DNA from: Stutzerimonas stutzeri
Lineage (GTDB): Bacteria; Pseudomonadota; Gammaproteobacteria; Pseudomonadales; Pseudomonadaceae
Reading direction: 5' to 3'
NCBI RefSeq assembly: GCF_024448715.1
Contig: NZ_JAMOHZ010000007.1
Span: 62,001-126,000, forward strand
DNA length: 64,000 nucleotides
The position numbers and the translations under genes are program-made. Positions 1 through 11,663 of this stretch are shown here, one piece after another; the first letter of the stretch is position 1; every line of letters begins with the position of its first letter. The notes under the pieces are model-generated. The model made no database searches, was not told where the DNA came from, and was given only the letters and a program-made list of their open reading frames with translations.

Positions 1-1530
1 TCCTGCGATCTGATTATCGATCTTCTCGCGGTAGGCCGCATCAGTGCTGCCGATCAAGCTCCGGCGCAAATCGCTGGCTTCGTTTTCCAACTCGGCGGCC
101 CGGTTATTCAGGTCGTCAGCGCGATGCCAGTACGGTTGCGCTGCAGCTTCGGCCTGCTCGCGCTTAGCTTTGAAATCAACCTTCCACGCAAATTCGTTTT
201 CTACACGATCAGCAAAGTCATTGACTTCATCGCCCCACCACTCCTGTTCGACTTTGAACTCTTTAAACTGAATGGGCTTGGTTTTAGAATAGCTCTTATA
301 GCCATTCGGATAAGGGTGCTCATAGAACCAAATCGTGTCGGTGTGGAAGTGCTCAGTGCCGTCATCCACCGTGGTGCCTTTGGTGAAGAACAGCAGGTTG
401 GTTTTGATAGTGGTGTAGGGAGCAAACACCCCCTTAGGCAAACGGATGATGGTGTGCAGATTGCAGTCGCGCAAAAGAAGTTTTTTCAACTCATCCTTAA
501 CACCAGTGCCAAACAAAAAACCATCGGGTAGCACCACGGCGGCACGGCCATTTTCCTTCAAAAGTTTTTTGATGATGAGGGCCATGAACATATCGGCTGT
601 CTCGCGGGTACGCAGATCAGCCGGGTAGTCACTGCCGACGCCATCCTCTTCATAACCACCAAAGGGTGGGTTGGTAATGATGCAATCGACCTTGTCGTTA
701 GCGCTCCACTCGTTCCAGCCGATTCCGAGGGTGTTCCGGTGCTCAATCTGACTCGGTACATCAATTCCGTGCAACAGCATATTGGTGGTGCACAGCAGAT
801 GGGGCAGCTGCTTTTTTTCGATGCCGTGGATGAGCTCTTCAATGGCGCGTTTATCTTCAGCGCTGGATTTGATTGTGAGCTGATTGCGGAAGTGATCGAT
901 GACGGCGGTCAAGAAGCCGCCTGTGCCGCAAGCTGGATCCATCACGGCTTCGCGCTTGTCCAAACGCGGGTTGACGCGATCTGCCATGAAGGAGGTGATT
1001 GCGCGCGGTGTGTAGAACTCGCCCGCATTGCCGGCACCGCGCAGATCATTCAGCAGTTGTTCATAGACGTCGCCCAGCTGGGCGCGCTGTGTGAAGTCGT
1101 CAAAGTGGATCGCTTCTTCCAACTTTTCGATCACAGCAAGCAGCTGAGGACCGGATTTCATGTAATTGTTGGCGTCTTCAAAAACCTGTTTGATGACTTT
1201 GTGCTGCGGACTTTTACTCGCATCGATTTGGTCTTTGAGGGCTGGGAACAATTCGTTATTGATGAATGCGATAAGCTCGCTGCCAGCGATTTGCGGTTTC
1301 TTCTTGCCTTCGGCATCGGGCAAATATTTTGCCCAATTACGCCAGCGAAAACGCTCTGGAATAGGAGACTGATATTGAGCGTTATCGTCTTCCCACTCGT
1401 CTTCGCGCTGGTCGAAGACCTTGAGAAAGAGCATCCAGGTAAGCTGTCCCAAGCGCTGGGCGTCACCGTCGACACCGTCATCCTTGCGCATGATGTCCTG
1501 GATGGACTTGATGGTACTGCTGAGGTTCAT
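1..1530 (-). CDS. hsdM: Type I restriction-modification DNA methyltransferase subunit HsdM (partial, C-terminus beyond window)
   Basis: N6-adenine methyltransferase subunit of a type I restriction-modification complex. The ATG at 1530 opens a reading frame of 510 codons that is still open at the window edge, so the C-terminus is missing. The N-terminal helical region (about residues 1-150) is followed by the SAM-binding motif I, DPACGTGGF, at residue 198, and the catalytic NPPF at residues 287-290. It starts 36 bases after the hsdR stop on the same strand, so the two are probably cotranscribed, hsdR first. No specificity subunit (hsdS) is visible; it would have to lie beyond position 1. Family assignment is firm; the methylated sequence cannot be told without hsdS. 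Confidence 0.93.
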   Translation of the reverse strand, partial: MNLSSTIKSIQDIMRKDDGVDGDAQRLGQLTWMLFLKVFDQREDEWEDDNAQYQSPIPERFRWRNWAKYLPDAEGKKKPQIAGSELIAFINNELFPALKDQIDASKSPQHKVIKQVFEDANNYMKSGPQLLAVIEKLEEAIHFDDFTQRAQLGDVYEQLLNDLRGAGNAGEFYTPRAITSFMADRVNPRLDKREAVMDPACGTGGFLTAVIDHFRNQLTIKSSAEDKRAIEELIHGIEKKQLPHLLCTTNMLLHGIDVPSQIEHRNTLGIGWNEWSANDKVDCIITNPPFGGYEEDGVGSDYPADLRTRETADMFMALIIKKLLKENGRAAVVLPDGFLFGTGVKDELKKLLLRDCNLHTIIRLPKGVFAPYTTIKTNLLFFTKGTTVDDGTEHFHTDTIWFYEHPYPNGYKSYSKTKPIQFKEFKVEQEWWGDEVNDFADRVENEFAWKVDFKAKREQAEAAAQPYWHRADDLNNRAAELENEASDLRRSLIGSTDAAYREKIDNQIAG

Positions 1531-1565
1531 CGATTGACTCTCTTATCTTTCAGCTTGATGCGTGA

Positions 1566-3976
1566 TCAAGTCTGCTTCTGTTCGAAATTGTCGTAGAGCG
1601 CTTTTTCGAGCTCATGCACAGCCTGGGTGTATTGCTCGACGCCACCAAAAATGCCGCGCCGGATTTGCGTTTTGCTGCCGAACTGGTCGAAGGGCGGAAG
1701 CTCCAGCACCTTGGCGTCTTCGATATCATGCACACCATGATCGGCGAACTTGTCGAGCAGGGCTTCAAGCACCCCGCGGGCTTGTTCACCGTATTTTGCA
1801 AAAACGTTGCGCTTTTTCACGTTATTGACGCGCTCGCGGCGCGTGAGCGGCTTTTGGTCAAAGGCAACATGAGTAACTAGATCGAAGACATCCAGTTCAC
1901 TGCCGTTGGTTACAGTCTGCTGCAGGATTTCCAGCGGGATACCATGTTCGGCAAGCTCTTCCAGCACCGCTTGTTTGCGCTCCGCACTACTCCAACGTCG
2001 CAGAAAGTCGGTGAGAGTACCGAACTCAGCCTGCAAGACCTTTCTGATGTCGTTCTTGAGTAGAACGCGATAATTCTCGGTGACGAGCTTGCCGTCGACA
2101 TCGAGATATTGCGCGCGCTCCACCGCCAAGCTCACGTTGACATCGCCAATCACGTATTTGACGCGGCCATCGCCACCACCGCGACCGGGCGGTACATCGT
2201 CACCTGGGCCATAGAGAGACGGTTCAGCCTCACCTATATCAGGTGGGTTGCTGTGATCTGGCGGTACCACGGGATCGTCGGGCCCAGGCTCGTATATCAC
2301 TACCGGTTCACCATCAAAATCCGGGTCCGCGAACAAGCGCGTTGCACCTTTGAAATCCAAGATAGTGAAATACAGCTTCTGGTAGTCCTCACGTAGACGA
2401 GTACCTCGGCCAATGATCTGCTTGAACTCACTCATCGAGTTAATGTTCTGATCCAGCACAATGAGCTTGCAGGTCTTGGCGTCTACCCCGGTGGTGAGCA
2501 ACTTGGATGTGGTGGCGATATCGGGGTATGGCTCGTCATTATCAATGAAGTACGACAGCTGGGCTTTTCCTTCGTTGTCATCCCCAGTGATACGCATCAC
2601 GTAACGGCGGTTGTTGGCGGCGGCTGGAATCAGCTTGACCAACTCTTGCCGCATTCGCTCGGCGTGGTCCTGGTCGTCACAGAAAACAATAGTCTTGGCC
2701 ATCGGGTCGGTGGCCTTGAGATATTCCCAGACCTTGCTGGCAACGAGCTTGGTGCGCTTTTCCAGCACCAGATTACGGTCGAAATCCTTCGTATTGTACT
2801 GCCGCTGCTCCACTACTTGGCCAAGCTTGTCGACCTTGCCTTTTTCCGGGACGTAGCCCACAGCGTCGACATCGGTAGCAACACGGATAACTTTGTAGGG
2901 CGCGAGAAAGCCGTCATCAATGCCCTGCTTAAGCGAGTAGGTGTAGACCGGGTCACGAAGTAGGTGATGTTACTCACCTCCTTGGTTTCCTTCGGTGTTG
3001 CGGTGAGACCCAGATGCGTAGCACTACTGAAGTAGTCGAGCACGTCACGCCAAGCAGAGTCATCGGCGGCACTGCCGCGGTGACACTCGTCGATCACCAC
3101 CAAATCAAAAAAGGCTGCCGGGAACTGGCGGTGGATCTGCTTCCATTCTTCCCTGCCCGTGACTGCCTGGTACAAGGCTAGATAAATCTCATAGTTCTTT
3201 TTGTTTTCGCGGTTAGCGACCTTATGCATTACCTCGCCAAATGGGGCGAAGTCTTGCTGCATGGTCCGGTCTACCAGGATGTTGCGGTCGGCCAAAAACA
3301 AAATGCGCTTCTTGGATTTAGCTTTCCACAGCCGCCAGATGATCTGGAAGGCGGTGTAAGTTTTGCCGGTACCAGTGGCCATGACCAACAACACGCGTTG
3401 CTGGCCTTTGGCAATTGCTTCGACGGCACGGTTAATGGCCACTCGCTGGTAATATCGCGGTTGGCGACCGCTACCGTCAGTGAAAAAAGGCTGTTCGATG
3501 AGTTTGACGGCTTCAGGGGCAGCTAATCCTTTCCATTGCTGGTAAAGCGGCCACAAATAATCTAACGAAGGGAATTCGCTGAGCTGCTGCTCGCGCTCGA
3601 CAGGCAGTGTGAGACCGGTACGGTCGTGAATTAGAAAGCCATCGCCATTACTGCTGATGGCAAAAGGAGCATCCAGCATCTCTGCATAGGCTAACGCCTG
3701 CTGCATGCCATGTCCGACCGAGAACTTGGCTTGCTTGGCTTCGATTACAGCAATCGGGATATCAGGGCGAGCGTAGAGCACGAAATCGGCACGCTTGGGA
3801 CCACCTCTGGCTTTGGGATTCTTAATACGAGCCGCAAGCTGGCCGCGCACCATCACGCGACCATCCGTGAGGCTAACCTCTTCACGAAACTGGTGCAGCT
3901 GCCACCCTGCCTGCTGGATGGCCGGCGTGATGAGCTTCGTGCAGATGTCACGCTCCGAAAATTGCGTCTTATCCAT
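1566..3976 (-). pseudogene. hsdR: Type I restriction endonuclease subunit HsdR, interrupted by a one-base frameshift
   Basis: ATP-dependent DNA translocase and nuclease subunit of the type I system. The first frame (3976 to about 2957) carries the HsdR_N nuclease signature D64...E79-A-K81, Walker A ATGTGKT at residues 200-206, the DECH box at 296-299 and LGLTATP. After residue 340 (ITYF) this frame turns into unrelated sequence and stops at 2813. From 2955 the -1 shifted frame continues the family sequence ([16 protein letters not shown], then helicase motifs including IGRGTRLRED and the C-terminal domain) to the stop at 1566. Inserting one G after 2957 (TTCGTGACC to TTCGGTGACC on the coding strand) restores an uninterrupted protein of about 803 residues, a normal HsdR length. 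Either the restriction subunit is inactive in this strain or this is a sequencing error. The site is not a long homopolymer, so phase variation is unlikely. Confidence 0.85.
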
Positions 3977-4034
3977 GAAGCCCGCCCCAAAGAGCCCATC
4001 ATCCGTTTACTCGAGACTATCGTGCAGCCAATCT

Positions 4035-4056
4035 CAATTGGCAACCAATTGGCAAC
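4035..4056. repeat. Perfect 11-bp tandem direct repeat upstream of hsdR
   Basis: The unit CAATTGGCAAC occurs twice head to tail (4035-4045 and 4046-4056), 60-80 bases upstream of the hsdR start and between it and the tRNA-Pro terminator. It could be a regulator site for the restriction-modification promoter or a recombination-associated repeat. Neither is shown by the sequence. Confidence 0.5.
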
Positions 4057-4102
4057 CAGGCTGAACATTTTCTGGTCACAACCAAAAACAAACGGGCATA
4101 AA

Positions 4103-4133
4103 AAAATCCAGCCACGTTAAGTGGCTGGATTTT
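4103..4133 (-). terminator. Rho-independent terminator after tRNA-Pro(GGG)
   Basis: A perfect 13-bp stem (4103-4115 with 4121-4133) and a 5-base loop, followed on the minus strand by a U-run (the A-run at 4100-4106). It lies 12 bases beyond the tRNA 3' end and should end the tRNA transcript before hsdR. Confidence 0.88.
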
Positions 4134-4144
4134 CTAGGGATTTT

Positions 4145-4222
<78 letters not shown>

Positions 4223-4302
4223 CGATGCTTTCGTTACCTCCGAAAGCGGATCGCACTATACATTAAGCATCTGAATAGGTGAAAGTTTTTTGTGCGTTGC
4301 GC

Positions 4303-4659
4303 TCAATTCCTGAGTACGTGAAGGACATCTTCTAGCTCAGTGATCATCTGCCGGATTAGCTGCTTGTATTGCGTTGTATCGTCCCGGGCTTCGTCGCCGG
4401 ACATACGCTGCCGAGCTCCGCCAATAGTAAAGCCTTGCTCGTATAGCAGAGAACGAATCTGCCGGATCATCAGAACATCTTGCCGCTGGTAGTAGCGTCG
4501 GTTGCCGCGACGCTTCACAGGGTTCAGTTGGGGAAATTCCTGCTCCCAATAGCGCAGCACGTGCGGTTTGACGGCACAGAGCTCGCTGACCTCACCAATA
4601 GTGAAGTAGCGTTTGCCAGGAATCGATGGCAGTTCGTCGTTATGACTTGGTTCCAGCAT
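4303..4659 (-). CDS. MerR-family transcriptional regulator
   Basis: 118-residue DNA-binding protein. The N-terminal winged helix begins at [25 protein letters not shown] (residues 18-42; the typical MerR start is IGEvaeltgV...LRYWE) and is followed by a short helical tail with no metal-binding cysteine cluster, so the effector is unknown. Its start overlaps the 3' end of ihfA by 20 bases, so it is translated from the same mRNA as the phenylalanyl-tRNA synthetase/IHF operon. The same regulator sits behind ihfA in many gammaproteobacteria. A 7-bp hairpin without a U-run (4227-4247) lies between it and tRNA-Pro. Confidence 0.9.
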   Translation of the reverse strand: MLEPSHNDELPSIPGKRYFTIGEVSELCAVKPHVLRYWEQEFPQLNPVKRRGNRRYYQRQDVLMIRQIRSLLYEQGFTIGGARQRMSGDEARDDTTQYKQLIRQMITELEDVLHVLRN

Positions 4660-4942
4660 AGGCTTCGACTCTGGCTTTTAATTTTTGCCCTGGCCGGAAT
4701 GTCACGACGCGACGCGCCGTGATCGGGATTTCCTCACCGGTTTTCGGATTACGCCCTGGGCGCTGTCGCTTGTCGCGCAAATCGAAGTTGCCGAAACCGG
4801 ACAACTTCACTTGCTCGTTATGCTCAAGCGCCTGACGAATCTCCTCGAAAAACAGCTCGACCAACTCCTTGGCCTCGCGCTTATTCAAGCCTAGCTCTTC
4901 ATATAGACGTTCCGCCATTTCAGCTTTCGTCAGAGCCCCCAT
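4640..4942 (-). CDS. ihfA: Integration host factor subunit alpha
   Basis: 100-residue histone-like DNA-bending protein that acts as a heterodimer with IhfB in recombination, replication and sigma-54 promoter activation. The sequence shows the HU/IHF fold throughout, with the DNA-intercalating arm [20 protein letters not shown] near residues 63-82. Length equals that of the family. Only 3 bases separate it from the pheT stop, which places it in the pheST operon as in E. coli. IHF commonly assists sigma-54 promoters such as those proposed at 55.7 and 59.6 kb. Confidence 0.98.
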   Translation of the reverse strand: MGALTKAEMAERLYEELGLNKREAKELVELFFEEIRQALEHNEQVKLSGFGNFDLRDKRQRPGRNPKTGEEIPITARRVVTFRPGQKLKARVEAYAGTKS

Positions 4943-4945
4943 ACG

Positions 4946-7324
4946 CTATTTCCTTAACGTGGCGTTGAACCTTTTTTCCAGGGAAGCGAGGATCTGCTGC
5001 ATCGCACCACTCACCTCATCGTCGTTTAGAGTGCGCGAAGGGTGTTGCCAGGTCAAGCCGACTGCCACACTTTTGCTAAGCGGATCAATACCTTTACCTT
5101 GATATACATCAAATAGCTTGAGGTCCGTTAGGTTATCGCCAGCTGCCGTACGGATGCACCGCATCACATCGTCAGCCGACACCTCACGCCCTACCAGAAT
5201 CGCCAGATCACGGCGCACTTCGGGGAAGCGGGATAGCTCGCTGAAACGCGGCAGCCGGCCTTCGCTGATTTCAGCAATCTGCAGTTCGAACAGATAGACC
5301 GGCTGATCGATACCCAGAGTGGCGGCCAGCTCAGGATGAAGACTGCCAACAAAACCGACCGGACGCCCTTCCCGCTCGATTCGGGCGGTTTGCCCCGGAT
5401 GCAGAGCCGGGTGATCGCCAGCAACGAATTCATACGCCGCCGTATCGCCGACATACCCGAGCAAGGCTTCAACGTCGGCCTTCATATCATAGAAGTCAGC
5501 CGCAGCCCTTTCGTTGCCCCAGGCTTCCGGCAAGCGACTTCCTGTAATCACACCCGCCAGCATCGGCTCCTGCTTCAACTCGCCAAGCTGGCCGACGAAA
5601 CGCAGACCGCTTTCGAACAGACGCACCCGCGTCTGTTGACGATTGAGGTTGTACTGCAAGGCTTTAATCAAACCCGGCCAAAGCGTTGCGCGCATAGCGG
5701 CCATGTCCGAAGAAATCGGGTTAGCCAGCTGCAGTGGCTCGACACCGGGGCTGAATAGCTCGAATAGCTTCGGGTCGATGAAGCTATAAGTAATCGCCTC
5801 CTGGTAGCCACGGGCCACTAACAAGCGGCGCAGAGCAGGTAGCTCTGCTCGAGCTTCCGGATTGGCCTCCGGCGCCAGGCGTGCCTGCGGGTAACGCACC
5901 GGTAGACGGTCGTAGCCATACAATCGGCCTAACTCTTCGATAAGGTCGACCTCAAGGCTAATATCGAATCGGTGGCTAGGCACACGAACTTCCCAACAAT
6001 CCGTCGACTTTTCGACGATGCCGAGCCCCAAGGCAGACAGGAGCGAAACAACCTGATCGCCGCCCATGCTTAATCCCAGCATTTGATCGATACGATCCTT
6101 GCGCAGCAGTATCGGCGCAACGCCGGGAAGATCAGCTTCGCTAACGGCTTCGTTCACGGGACCGGCGCTGCCCCCGACAATCTCCAGCAGCAGAGCAGTG
6201 GCCCGCTCCATGGCCGAGCGGGCAAGCTGTGAGTCGACACCTCGTTCGTAACGATGCGATGCATCGGTATGTAAACCGTAAGATCGTGCTTTGCCGGCGA
6301 GGGCGATGGTGTCGAAAAAGGCGCTCTCAAGGAACAGGTCCTGAGTCGATGCACTTACGCCACTGTGCTCGCCACCCATGACCCCGGCAATTGCGAGCGC
6401 ACGCTGATGGTCAGCTATAACCAGCGTATCTGCGCGCAGGGTTACCTCCTGCCCGTCTAGCAGGACAAGTTTTTCCTGATCCTCAGCCATCCGAACCCTG
6501 ATACCACCGTTAATTTCGGCGAGATCGAACGCATGCAGCGGCTGTCCCAGCTCAAGCATTACGTAGTTAGTCACATCCACCACGGCATCGATGCTGCGAA
6601 TATCCGAACGACGCAAGCGCTCGACCATCCACAACGGTGTTGGACGCGACAGATCGACATTGCGAATCACACGTCCGAGATACCGAGGACAGGCTTTCGG
6701 CGCCAGCACTTCAACCGGGCGCACCTCGTCATGACTCGCAGCAACCGGGTCGACATCGACTGGCGAAACCACCGCCCCGTAAATCGCTCCCACCTCACGC
6801 GCAAGCCCGGCAATCGACAGACAATCACCACGATTGGGGGTCAGGCCGATCTCGATGCTCGCATCATCCAAACCAAGATAATCACGAAGATGGCCTCCGA
6901 CTGGCGCATCTGAAGCCAGCTCCATCAGTCCACTGTCATCAGCACCGACCTGCAGCTCGGTTTCCGAACACAGCATGCCATTGGACTCGACGCCGCGAAG
7001 TTTTGCCTTCGTGATGTTGAAATCGCCTGGCAGCTTGGCGCCAATCATGGCGAAGGGGATCTTCAAACCCGGCCGCACGTTGGGCGCTCCGCAAACCACC
7101 TGATACGTCTCACTGCCATTACTAACCTGGCATACACGCAACTTGTCAGCATCCGGATGCTGCTCGGCGCTCAGCACCTCACCCACGACCACACCACTGA
7201 ATACGCCAGCGACCGGTGTCACCGCATCTACTTCGAGGCCGACCATTGATAGGCGCGCCACCAACTCATCGCGGGAAACTTGCGGATTGACCCACGTACG
7301 CAACCACTGCTCACTGAATTTCAT
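4946..7324 (-). CDS. pheT: Phenylalanine-tRNA ligase beta subunit
   Basis: 792 residues, the full family length. It is the non-catalytic beta chain of the heterotetrameric PheRS, which binds tRNA-Phe and edits mischarged Tyr-tRNA. In order: N-terminal tRNA-binding (EMAP-like) domain at about 39-150, the B3/B4 editing domain at about 200-380, the B5 domain at about 400-470, and the C-terminal ferredoxin-fold anticodon-binding domain at about 700-792 (RFPEVRRDLAILV). It starts 38 bases after pheS on the same strand. Confidence 0.98.
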   Translation of the reverse strand: MKFSEQWLRTWVNPQVSRDELVARLSMVGLEVDAVTPVAGVFSGVVVGEVLSAEQHPDADKLRVCQVSNGSETYQVVCGAPNVRPGLKIPFAMIGAKLPGDFNITKAKLRGVESNGMLCSETELQVGADDSGLMELASDAPVGGHLRDYLGLDDASIEIGLTPNRGDCLSIAGLAREVGAIYGAVVSPVDVDPVAASHDEVRPVEVLAPKACPRYLGRVIRNVDLSRPTPLWMVERLRRSDIRSIDAVVDVTNYVMLELGQPLHAFDLAEINGGIRVRMAEDQEKLVLLDGQEVTLRADTLVIADHQRALAIAGVMGGEHSGVSASTQDLFLESAFFDTIALAGKARSYGLHTDASHRYERGVDSQLARSAMERATALLLEIVGGSAGPVNEAVSEADLPGVAPILLRKDRIDQMLGLSMGGDQVVSLLSALGLGIVEKSTDCWEVRVPSHRFDISLEVDLIEELGRLYGYDRLPVRYPQARLAPEANPEARAELPALRRLLVARGYQEAITYSFIDPKLFELFSPGVEPLQLANPISSDMAAMRATLWPGLIKALQYNLNRQQTRVRLFESGLRFVGQLGELKQEPMLAGVITGSRLPEAWGNERAAADFYDMKADVEALLGYVGDTAAYEFVAGDHPALHPGQTARIEREGRPVGFVGSLHPELAATLGIDQPVYLFELQIAEISEGRLPRFSELSRFPEVRRDLAILVGREVSADDVMRCIRTAAGDNLTDLKLFDVYQGKGIDPLSKSVAVGLTWQHPSRTLNDDEVSGAMQQILASLEKRFNATLRK

Positions 7325-7362
7325 CCTGCTCTCCTGAAAGATTCTTTGACGGGACTCTGGAC

Positions 7363-8379
<1,017 letters not shown>

Positions 8380-8477
8380 TTACAACCTCCAGAGGTTCTT
8401 GCAGAACCGCACCAAGCAATTCGCCACTCGGGTCACATTGCCACGTGCACTTTTGCAAATGCCCCTTCAGATACGAA

Positions 8478-8508
8478 ATAGGGGAAGAGCACAAGGCTCT
8501 TCCCCTAT
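8478..8508 (-). terminator. Hairpin between rplT and pheS (terminator or attenuator)
   Basis: Perfect 13-bp inverted repeat (8478-8490 and 8496-8508) with a 5-base loop in the rplT-pheS spacer. On the minus strand it is followed by only a short U-rich stretch (UUUCGU), so termination may be partial. In E. coli pheST has a Phe-codon attenuator; no Phe-rich leader peptide was recognised here. Confidence 0.65.
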
Positions 8509-8548
8509 CGGTGACGCTACGAATCCGAAGATTCGATTGTCGATGGGC

Positions 8549-8905
8549 TTAGGCCAGAGAAGCTTTGGCTTTTTCGACAATTGCAGCGAAAGCTGCTTTT
8601 TCATTCACTGCCAACTCGGCTAGAACCTTGCGGTCGATCTCGATGGCTGCTTTTTTCAGGCCAGCAATGAAACGGCTGTAAGACAGACCGTTTACACGAG
8701 CGCCAGCGTTGATACGAGCGATCCAAAGAGCGCGGAACTGACGCTTCCGCTGACGGCGGTCACGGTAGGCATATTGGCCGGCCTTGATCACCGCTTGCTT
8801 GGCAACACGGAACACACGCGAACGAGCGCCGTAGTAGCCCTTGGCGAGTTTCAGAATTTTCTTGTGACGGCGACGAGCGACGACGCCACGCTTAACACGA
8901 GCCAT
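8549..8905 (-). CDS. rplT: 50S ribosomal protein L20
   Basis: 118 residues, the standard length. Very basic protein that binds 23S rRNA early in 50S assembly. The N-terminus [19 protein letters not shown] and the block [20 protein letters not shown] are diagnostic. It lies 27 bases after rpmI in the infC-rpmI-rplT operon. In E. coli L20 represses this operon translationally; the pseudoknot was not identified here. Confidence 0.99.
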   Translation of the reverse strand: MARVKRGVVARRRHKKILKLAKGYYGARSRVFRVAKQAVIKAGQYAYRDRRQRKRQFRALWIARINAGARVNGLSYSRFIAGLKKAAIEIDRKVLAELAVNEKAAFAAIVEKAKASLA

Positions 8906-8932
8906 GAGTTATTCCTCTGAGTCTTGACCGAA

Positions 8933-9127
8933 TTAACGAACGCGCAGCATGCGCTCTACTTTTGCGTTGTCAGACGGGTGCATCAGAGATGTACCACGCA
9001 GCTGACGCTTACGCTTGGTAGACATTTTGGTCAGGATGTGGCTCTTGAAAGCGTGCTTGTGCTTGTAGCCATTTGCCGTCTTCTTGAAGCGCTTCGCAGC
9101 GCCACTTTTAGTCTTCATCTTTGGCAT
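8933..9127 (-). CDS. rpmI: 50S ribosomal protein L35
   Basis: 64 residues, the standard length. Small basic ribosomal protein; the sequence [17 protein letters not shown], the central [16 protein letters not shown] and the terminal VERMLRVR are typical of L35. It sits between infC (62 bases upstream) and rplT (27 bases downstream). Confidence 0.99.
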   Translation of the reverse strand: MPKMKTKSGAAKRFKKTANGYKHKHAFKSHILTKMSTKRKRQLRGTSLMHPSDNAKVERMLRVR

Positions 9128-9189
9128 GTTCGGTACTCCACAGTGTGGGTGATTTCAAATAACCGCAAGGCCTGCCAGTGCCCTGGTGG

Positions 9190-9735
9190 TTATTTTTTCT
9201 TCTTGGGAGCGATGACCATGATCAGCTGGCGTCCTTCCATCTTTGGATGCTGTTCGACCGAACCGTATTCAGCCAGGTCACCCTCGACCCGCTTCAACAA
9301 TTCCATCCCCAGCTCCTGATGCGCCATCTCACGACCGCGGAATCTCAACGAAACCTTGGCCCTGTCCCCGTCACTCAGGAAACGTACCAGGTTGCGTAGC
9401 TTGACCTGGTAGTCGCCCTCTTCCGTCCCTGGACGAAACTTTACTTCTTTAACCTGGATCTGCTTCTGGTTCTTCTTCGCTGCAGCGACCTGCTTCTTCT
9501 TCTCGAAGAGGTGCTTGCCGTAATCCATGATCCGGCAGACAGGAGGAACCGCATCGGCGGAAATTTCTACCAGATCCAATTTCGCTTCTTCAGCTATACG
9601 AAGCGCTTCATCAATAGAGACGATGCCAACCTGCTCGCCATCAGCACCAATCAAACGGACCTCACGAGCCGAGATATTCTCGTTGATCGGGGCCTTGGGT
9701 GCAGCTCGTTTATCCTGTCTCATTTCACGCTTAAT
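9190..9735 (-). CDS. infC: Translation initiation factor IF-3 (probable AUU start)
   Basis: IF-3 proofreads the initiator tRNA and prevents premature 30S-50S joining. N-domain (about 1-75, [16 protein letters not shown]) and C-domain (about 85-180, [34 protein letters not shown]) are complete. Two starts are possible. The ATG at 9741 shares its A with the thrS stop but sits only 2 bases from the GGAG ribosome site. The in-frame ATT at 9735 (ATT AAG CGT) is 8 bases from the same GGAG and matches the AUU-AAA start of E. coli infC, whose rare codon lets IF-3 repress its own synthesis. I therefore prefer 9735 (181 residues); with the ATG it would be 183. Confidence 0.93.
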   Translation of the reverse strand: MKREMRQDKRAAPKAPINENISAREVRLIGADGEQVGIVSIDEALRIAEEAKLDLVEISADAVPPVCRIMDYGKHLFEKKKQVAAAKKNQKQIQVKEVKFRPGTEEGDYQVKLRNLVRFLSDGDRAKVSLRFRGREMAHQELGMELLKRVEGDLAEYGSVEQHPKMEGRQLIMVIAPKKKK

Positions 9736-9740
9736 AGTCA

Positions 9741-11663
9741 TTACTCCAATTCTTGGCGACCACGCCGGGAAACCGCTTGTGCCAGCAACTGGGCGAAGTC
9801 GTCCAGGGGCATGGAGCCCAAATCGACGCCTTCACGGGTACGCACAGCAACGGCTCGTGTCTCGACCTCCCGATCTCCGATAACCAGGAGATAGGGAACC
9901 TTGAGCAAGGTATGCTCGCGGATTTTAAAGCCGATCTTTTCGTTTCTCAAGTCGCACTTGGCACGGAAACCGCTTTGATTAAGCGTTTTCTCTACTTCCG
10001 CGGCAAATTCCGCCTGCTTATCAGTGATATTCATCACCACGGCTTGGGTAGGCGCGAGCCATGCCGGGAACGCCCCTTCGTAATGTTCGATCAGGATGCC
10101 AATGAAGCGCTCGAACGAACCGAGGATCGCACGGTGCAACATGACCGGCGTCTTGCGACTGTTATCTTCAGCAACATAGCTCGCATCGAGGCGCTGAGGC
10201 ATATTCGGGTCGTACTGCAGCGTCCCGCATTGCCAAGACCGCCCCAAGCAGTCAAGTAGCGTGAACTCGATCTTCGGACCGTAGAACGCACCCTCTCCCG
10301 GCAAATACTCCCAAGGCAAACCAGCCGCGTCCAGTGCACCTGCCAGCGCAGCCTCAGCACGATCCCAGAAGGCATCGTCACCGACGCGCTTGTCGGGTCG
10401 CGTAGACAACTTCAGCTTGATATCGCTGAAACCGAAGTCAGCATAGACCTGCATCGTCAACTTGATGAAATCTGCCGCCTCGGCACTGACCTGCTCCTCG
10501 GTACAGAAAATATGTGCATCATCTTGGGTGAAACCACGGACGCGCATGATTCCGTGCAGCGCACCAGACGGCTCGTTGCGGTGGCAGGAGCCAAATTCAG
10601 CGAGACGCAGCGGCAATTCGCGGTAGCTCTTGAGCCCCTGATTAAATACTTGGACATGGCATGGGCAGTTCATCGGCTTGATCGCGTAATCGCGGCTTTC
10701 CGACTCGGTGGTGAACATATTCTCTGCGTAGTTGCCCCAATGCCCGGATTTCTCCCAAAGGCTACGATCCACGACCTGCGGCGTCTTGATTTCCTGATAG
10801 CCGTTCGCGCGTTGCACACCACGCATGTACTGCTCAAGTACCTGATAGATGGTCCAGCCGTTGGGATGCCAGAACACCATACCCGGCGCCTCTTCCTGGG
10901 TATGGAACAAGTCAAGCCGCTTGCCGATCTTGCGATGGTCGCGCTTCTCCGCCTCTTCAATACGCTGGATGTAGGCAGCGAGCTGCTTCTTGTCCGCCCA
11001 AGCTGTGCCGTAAACGCGCTGCAGCTGCTCGTTCTTTGCATCGCCGCGCCAATATGCGCCGGACAGCTTGGTCAGCTTGAAGGATTTGAGGAAACGAGTA
11101 TTCGGCACATGCGGGCCACGGCACATGTCGACGTATTCTTCGTGGTAATACAACCCCATCGCCTGCTCGTCGGGCATATCCTCAACCAGACGCAGCTTGT
11201 AATCTTCACCGCGGGACTGGAACACCTCAATGACTCCAGCGCGCGGCGTAACCTTCTTGATCACATCGTATTCGGTGTCGATCAACTGCTTCATGCGCTG
11301 TTCGATTGCAGCCATATCATCTGGCGTGAACGGCCGCTCGAAGGCGATATCGTAATAGAAGCCTTCGGCGATGACTGGGCCGATTACCATTTTCGCGGAT
11401 GGATAGAGCTGCTTGACGGCATGCCCAAGCAAGTGCGCGCAGGAGTGACGAATGATTTCCAGCCCCTCTTCATCCTTCGGCGTAATGATCTGCAGGGTCG
11501 CGTCGTTTTCGATCAAATCGCAGGCATCGACCAGCCGACCGTTCACCTTGCCAGCAAGAGTCGCTTTGGCAAGACCAGCACCTATTGACTGAGCCACATC
11601 GGCAACGGAAACCGGAAGATCGAACGAACGCTGACTACCGTCAGGAAGAGTAATGGTGGGCAT
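9741..11663 (-). CDS. thrS: Threonine-tRNA ligase
   Basis: 640 residues after choosing the ATG at 11663 ([11 protein letters not shown]), which has AGGAG upstream; an in-frame extension to 11795 has no homology and is discarded. Domains: TGS (1-65), editing domain with zinc-type HxxxH ([13 protein letters not shown], about 73-90), class II catalytic core (about 245-540; [22 protein letters not shown] motif 2, [15 protein letters not shown] motif 3) and anticodon-binding domain (about 545-640). The stop codon overlaps the infC ATG alternative, heading the thrS-infC-rpmI-rplT transcription unit. Confidence 0.98.
   Translation of the reverse strand: MPTITLPDGSQRSFDLPVSVADVAQSIGAGLAKATLAGKVNGRLVDACDLIENDATLQIITPKDEEGLEIIRHSCAHLLGHAVKQLYPSAKMVIGPVIAEGFYYDIAFERPFTPDDMAAIEQRMKQLIDTEYDVIKKVTPRAGVIEVFQSRGEDYKLRLVEDMPDEQAMGLYYHEEYVDMCRGPHVPNTRFLKSFKLTKLSGAYWRGDAKNEQLQRVYGTAWADKKQLAAYIQRIEEAEKRDHRKIGKRLDLFHTQEEAPGMVFWHPNGWTIYQVLEQYMRGVQRANGYQEIKTPQVVDRSLWEKSGHWGNYAENMFTTESESRDYAIKPMNCPCHVQVFNQGLKSYRELPLRLAEFGSCHRNEPSGALHGIMRVRGFTQDDAHIFCTEEQVSAEAADFIKLTMQVYADFGFSDIKLKLSTRPDKRVGDDAFWDRAEAALAGALDAAGLPWEYLPGEGAFYGPKIEFTLLDCLGRSWQCGTLQYDPNMPQRLDASYVAEDNSRKTPVMLHRAILGSFERFIGILIEHYEGAFPAWLAPTQAVVMNITDKQAEFAAEVEKTLNQSGFRAKCDLRNEKIGFKIREHTLLKVPYLLVIGDREVETRAVAVRTREGVDLGSMPLDDFAQLLAQAVSRRGRQELE

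Noticed and set aside
739..1596. 285-codon plus-strand open frame
   Set aside because: It lies fully antisense to hsdM, whose DPACGTGGF and NPPF motifs are on the minus strand; the plus-strand peptide shows no family pattern.
2941..2970. Phase-variable switch in hsdR
   Set aside because: The frameshift site has only a GG to G change, no long homopolymer or short tandem repeat, so slippage switching is not supported.
10512..11588. 358-codon plus-strand open frame
   Set aside because: Antisense shadow of thrS, caused by codon bias; no RBS or recognisable domain.
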